From: Dimorphilus gyrociliatus | Lineage: Eukaryota; Annelida; Polychaeta; Dinophilidae | Assembly (NCBI GenBank): GCA_904063045.1 | Contig: CAJFCJ010000008.1 | Span: 124,001-188,000, forward strand | Length of the DNA stretch: 64,000 bases | Direction: 5' to 3' | Shown here: piece by piece, positions 63,172 to 64,000 of the stretch | Layout: each line of letters opens with the position of its first letter | How positions within the stretch are numbered: position 1 is the first letter of the stretch | Program-made: the position numbers and the translations under genes | Notes under the pieces: model-generated | Told to the model about the DNA's origin: nothing | Seen by the model: only the letters and a program-made list of their open reading frames with translations | Databases searched by the model: none

Positions 63172-64000
63172 ATAATCTTCCTTCCGTTTAATTCTTTGGA
63201 ACAAAGCTTGGAACTTTCTTTAACTATTTTAAACGTTCTTTAATCCGTTGGCAATAAAATAAGAAAAAAAAACGGGCTAGCTTATTTCCAACGATCCTCC
63301 GAATCTATATTAACATCATAGTATTATGTTTTATGTATGAATAAGAAAAAAAGATATATATGGCCTTGTACACTACGTCTATTGTATACTTTTAAGTACA
63401 AATCACAAAAATAACATATTCTTAAGGAAGGATTTAATGAAATTTTCGGTTTTTAAAGAGAAAATGAAAGATATCTTCATTAATTCATCTATTCTATTGG
63501 AAACTTTAGAAAATGTTTCTACCTTATCCTTATGATAGATAAAATGGGGCGGAAATGAATCAATAAGTTTAACTGTACTTACACTATCATTTCATCATAA
63601 GGATATATTGTTATTTATTAAATATTTGAAAATTGGGTCAATTGAAAGTATTCAGTAGCTGGTTATTTAAACATTTCGTTAGGTGTTTATTAGTTTATCT
63701 CAAATGGTAAATGGAATAAATTGATGACAAGAGACATAGAGAGAGAGAGAGGGATTAAAAATCCTAGTAAACGATACTATTAGATGGAGCAAAGAGCTGG
63801 ATTTGGGAAAGAAAGATAAAAAAAAATGAAAAAGAATGTCTCCCTTGACCAAGACAGCAAATTAGTTGAAAGAGAAACTATTTTGCTAAAAATATCACAA
63901 TTCCTAGTGTATGTCAAGGTGATAGTTACTGATGGTAAGAAGTTCAATTCTGATATATTACTGGTGAAACCTGGGGCGTGAGAAAAGTAAGTTTTTTAGA

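Larger units (their letters stand above)
54482..64000. other. Gene-poor right flank with promoter-like islands and microsatellites
   Basis: It begins with the 3'UTR of the two-Ig gene (AATAAA near 54,563). A GC-richer, CpG-containing block at about 55,350-55,930 holds a CCAAT box (about 55,702) and two AGCGTCTA words (55,717 and 55,749), and is promoter-like. A TA/TG microsatellite lies at 57.8 kb and an E-box/CRE island at 59.4-59.8 kb. CTCF-like sites lie at 62,915 and 63,158. No convincing exon was found. Confidence 0.5.

Overview
This is eukaryotic, AT-rich DNA (roughly two-thirds A+T by eye). It holds four well-supported protein-coding genes plus long gene-poor stretches. Three genes have GT-AG introns mostly of 50-200 bp. 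The recognisable products are animal cell-surface and endosomal types: FYVE, LRR-Ig, and a two-Ig protein with a GPI-like tail. Small introns, AT richness and these families suggest a compact-genome invertebrate. A miniature annelid such as Dimorphilus is one candidate, but that is inference and the sequence alone does not settle it. There is no prokaryotic content, CRISPR array, convincing tRNA or rRNA gene, or intact transposon.

Layout. 1-12,040 is mostly non-coding. A possible 3' end of a + strand gene lies at the left edge, and a possible minus-strand promoter with a first exon lies near 5.8-5.96 kb. 12,041-14,387 (minus) encodes a FYVE zinc-finger protein in nine exons. 15,856-18,383 and 18,686-21,345 (plus) are tandem paralogues, reconstructed here exon by exon. 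They encode unrecognised single-pass membrane proteins of about 557 and 580 residues with matching exon architecture. 23,606-25,105 (plus) is an uninterrupted 499-residue LRR-Ig receptor. 25,106-52,048 is a 27-kb stretch with no convincing coding exon but many GC-richer islands and recurrent short motifs. 52,049-54,481 (plus) encodes a 251-residue two-Ig protein. 54,482-64,000 is again without a convincing gene.

The genes share a membrane or cell-surface theme, apart from the FYVE protein, whose family acts at endosomal membranes. No operon-like or pathway link can be shown. The most interesting points are the tandem orphan receptor pair, whose ectodomain segments end at phase-1 introns with a recurring Cys-x-Ile-x-Tyr-like signature, and the strong excess of a few CG-containing words in non-coding DNA: TAGGCCTA, RTCACGTGAY, AGCGTCTA and CTCF-like TAGATGGCGC. 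All intron-exon models were read by eye from splice signals and reading-frame continuity, without transcript or database support.
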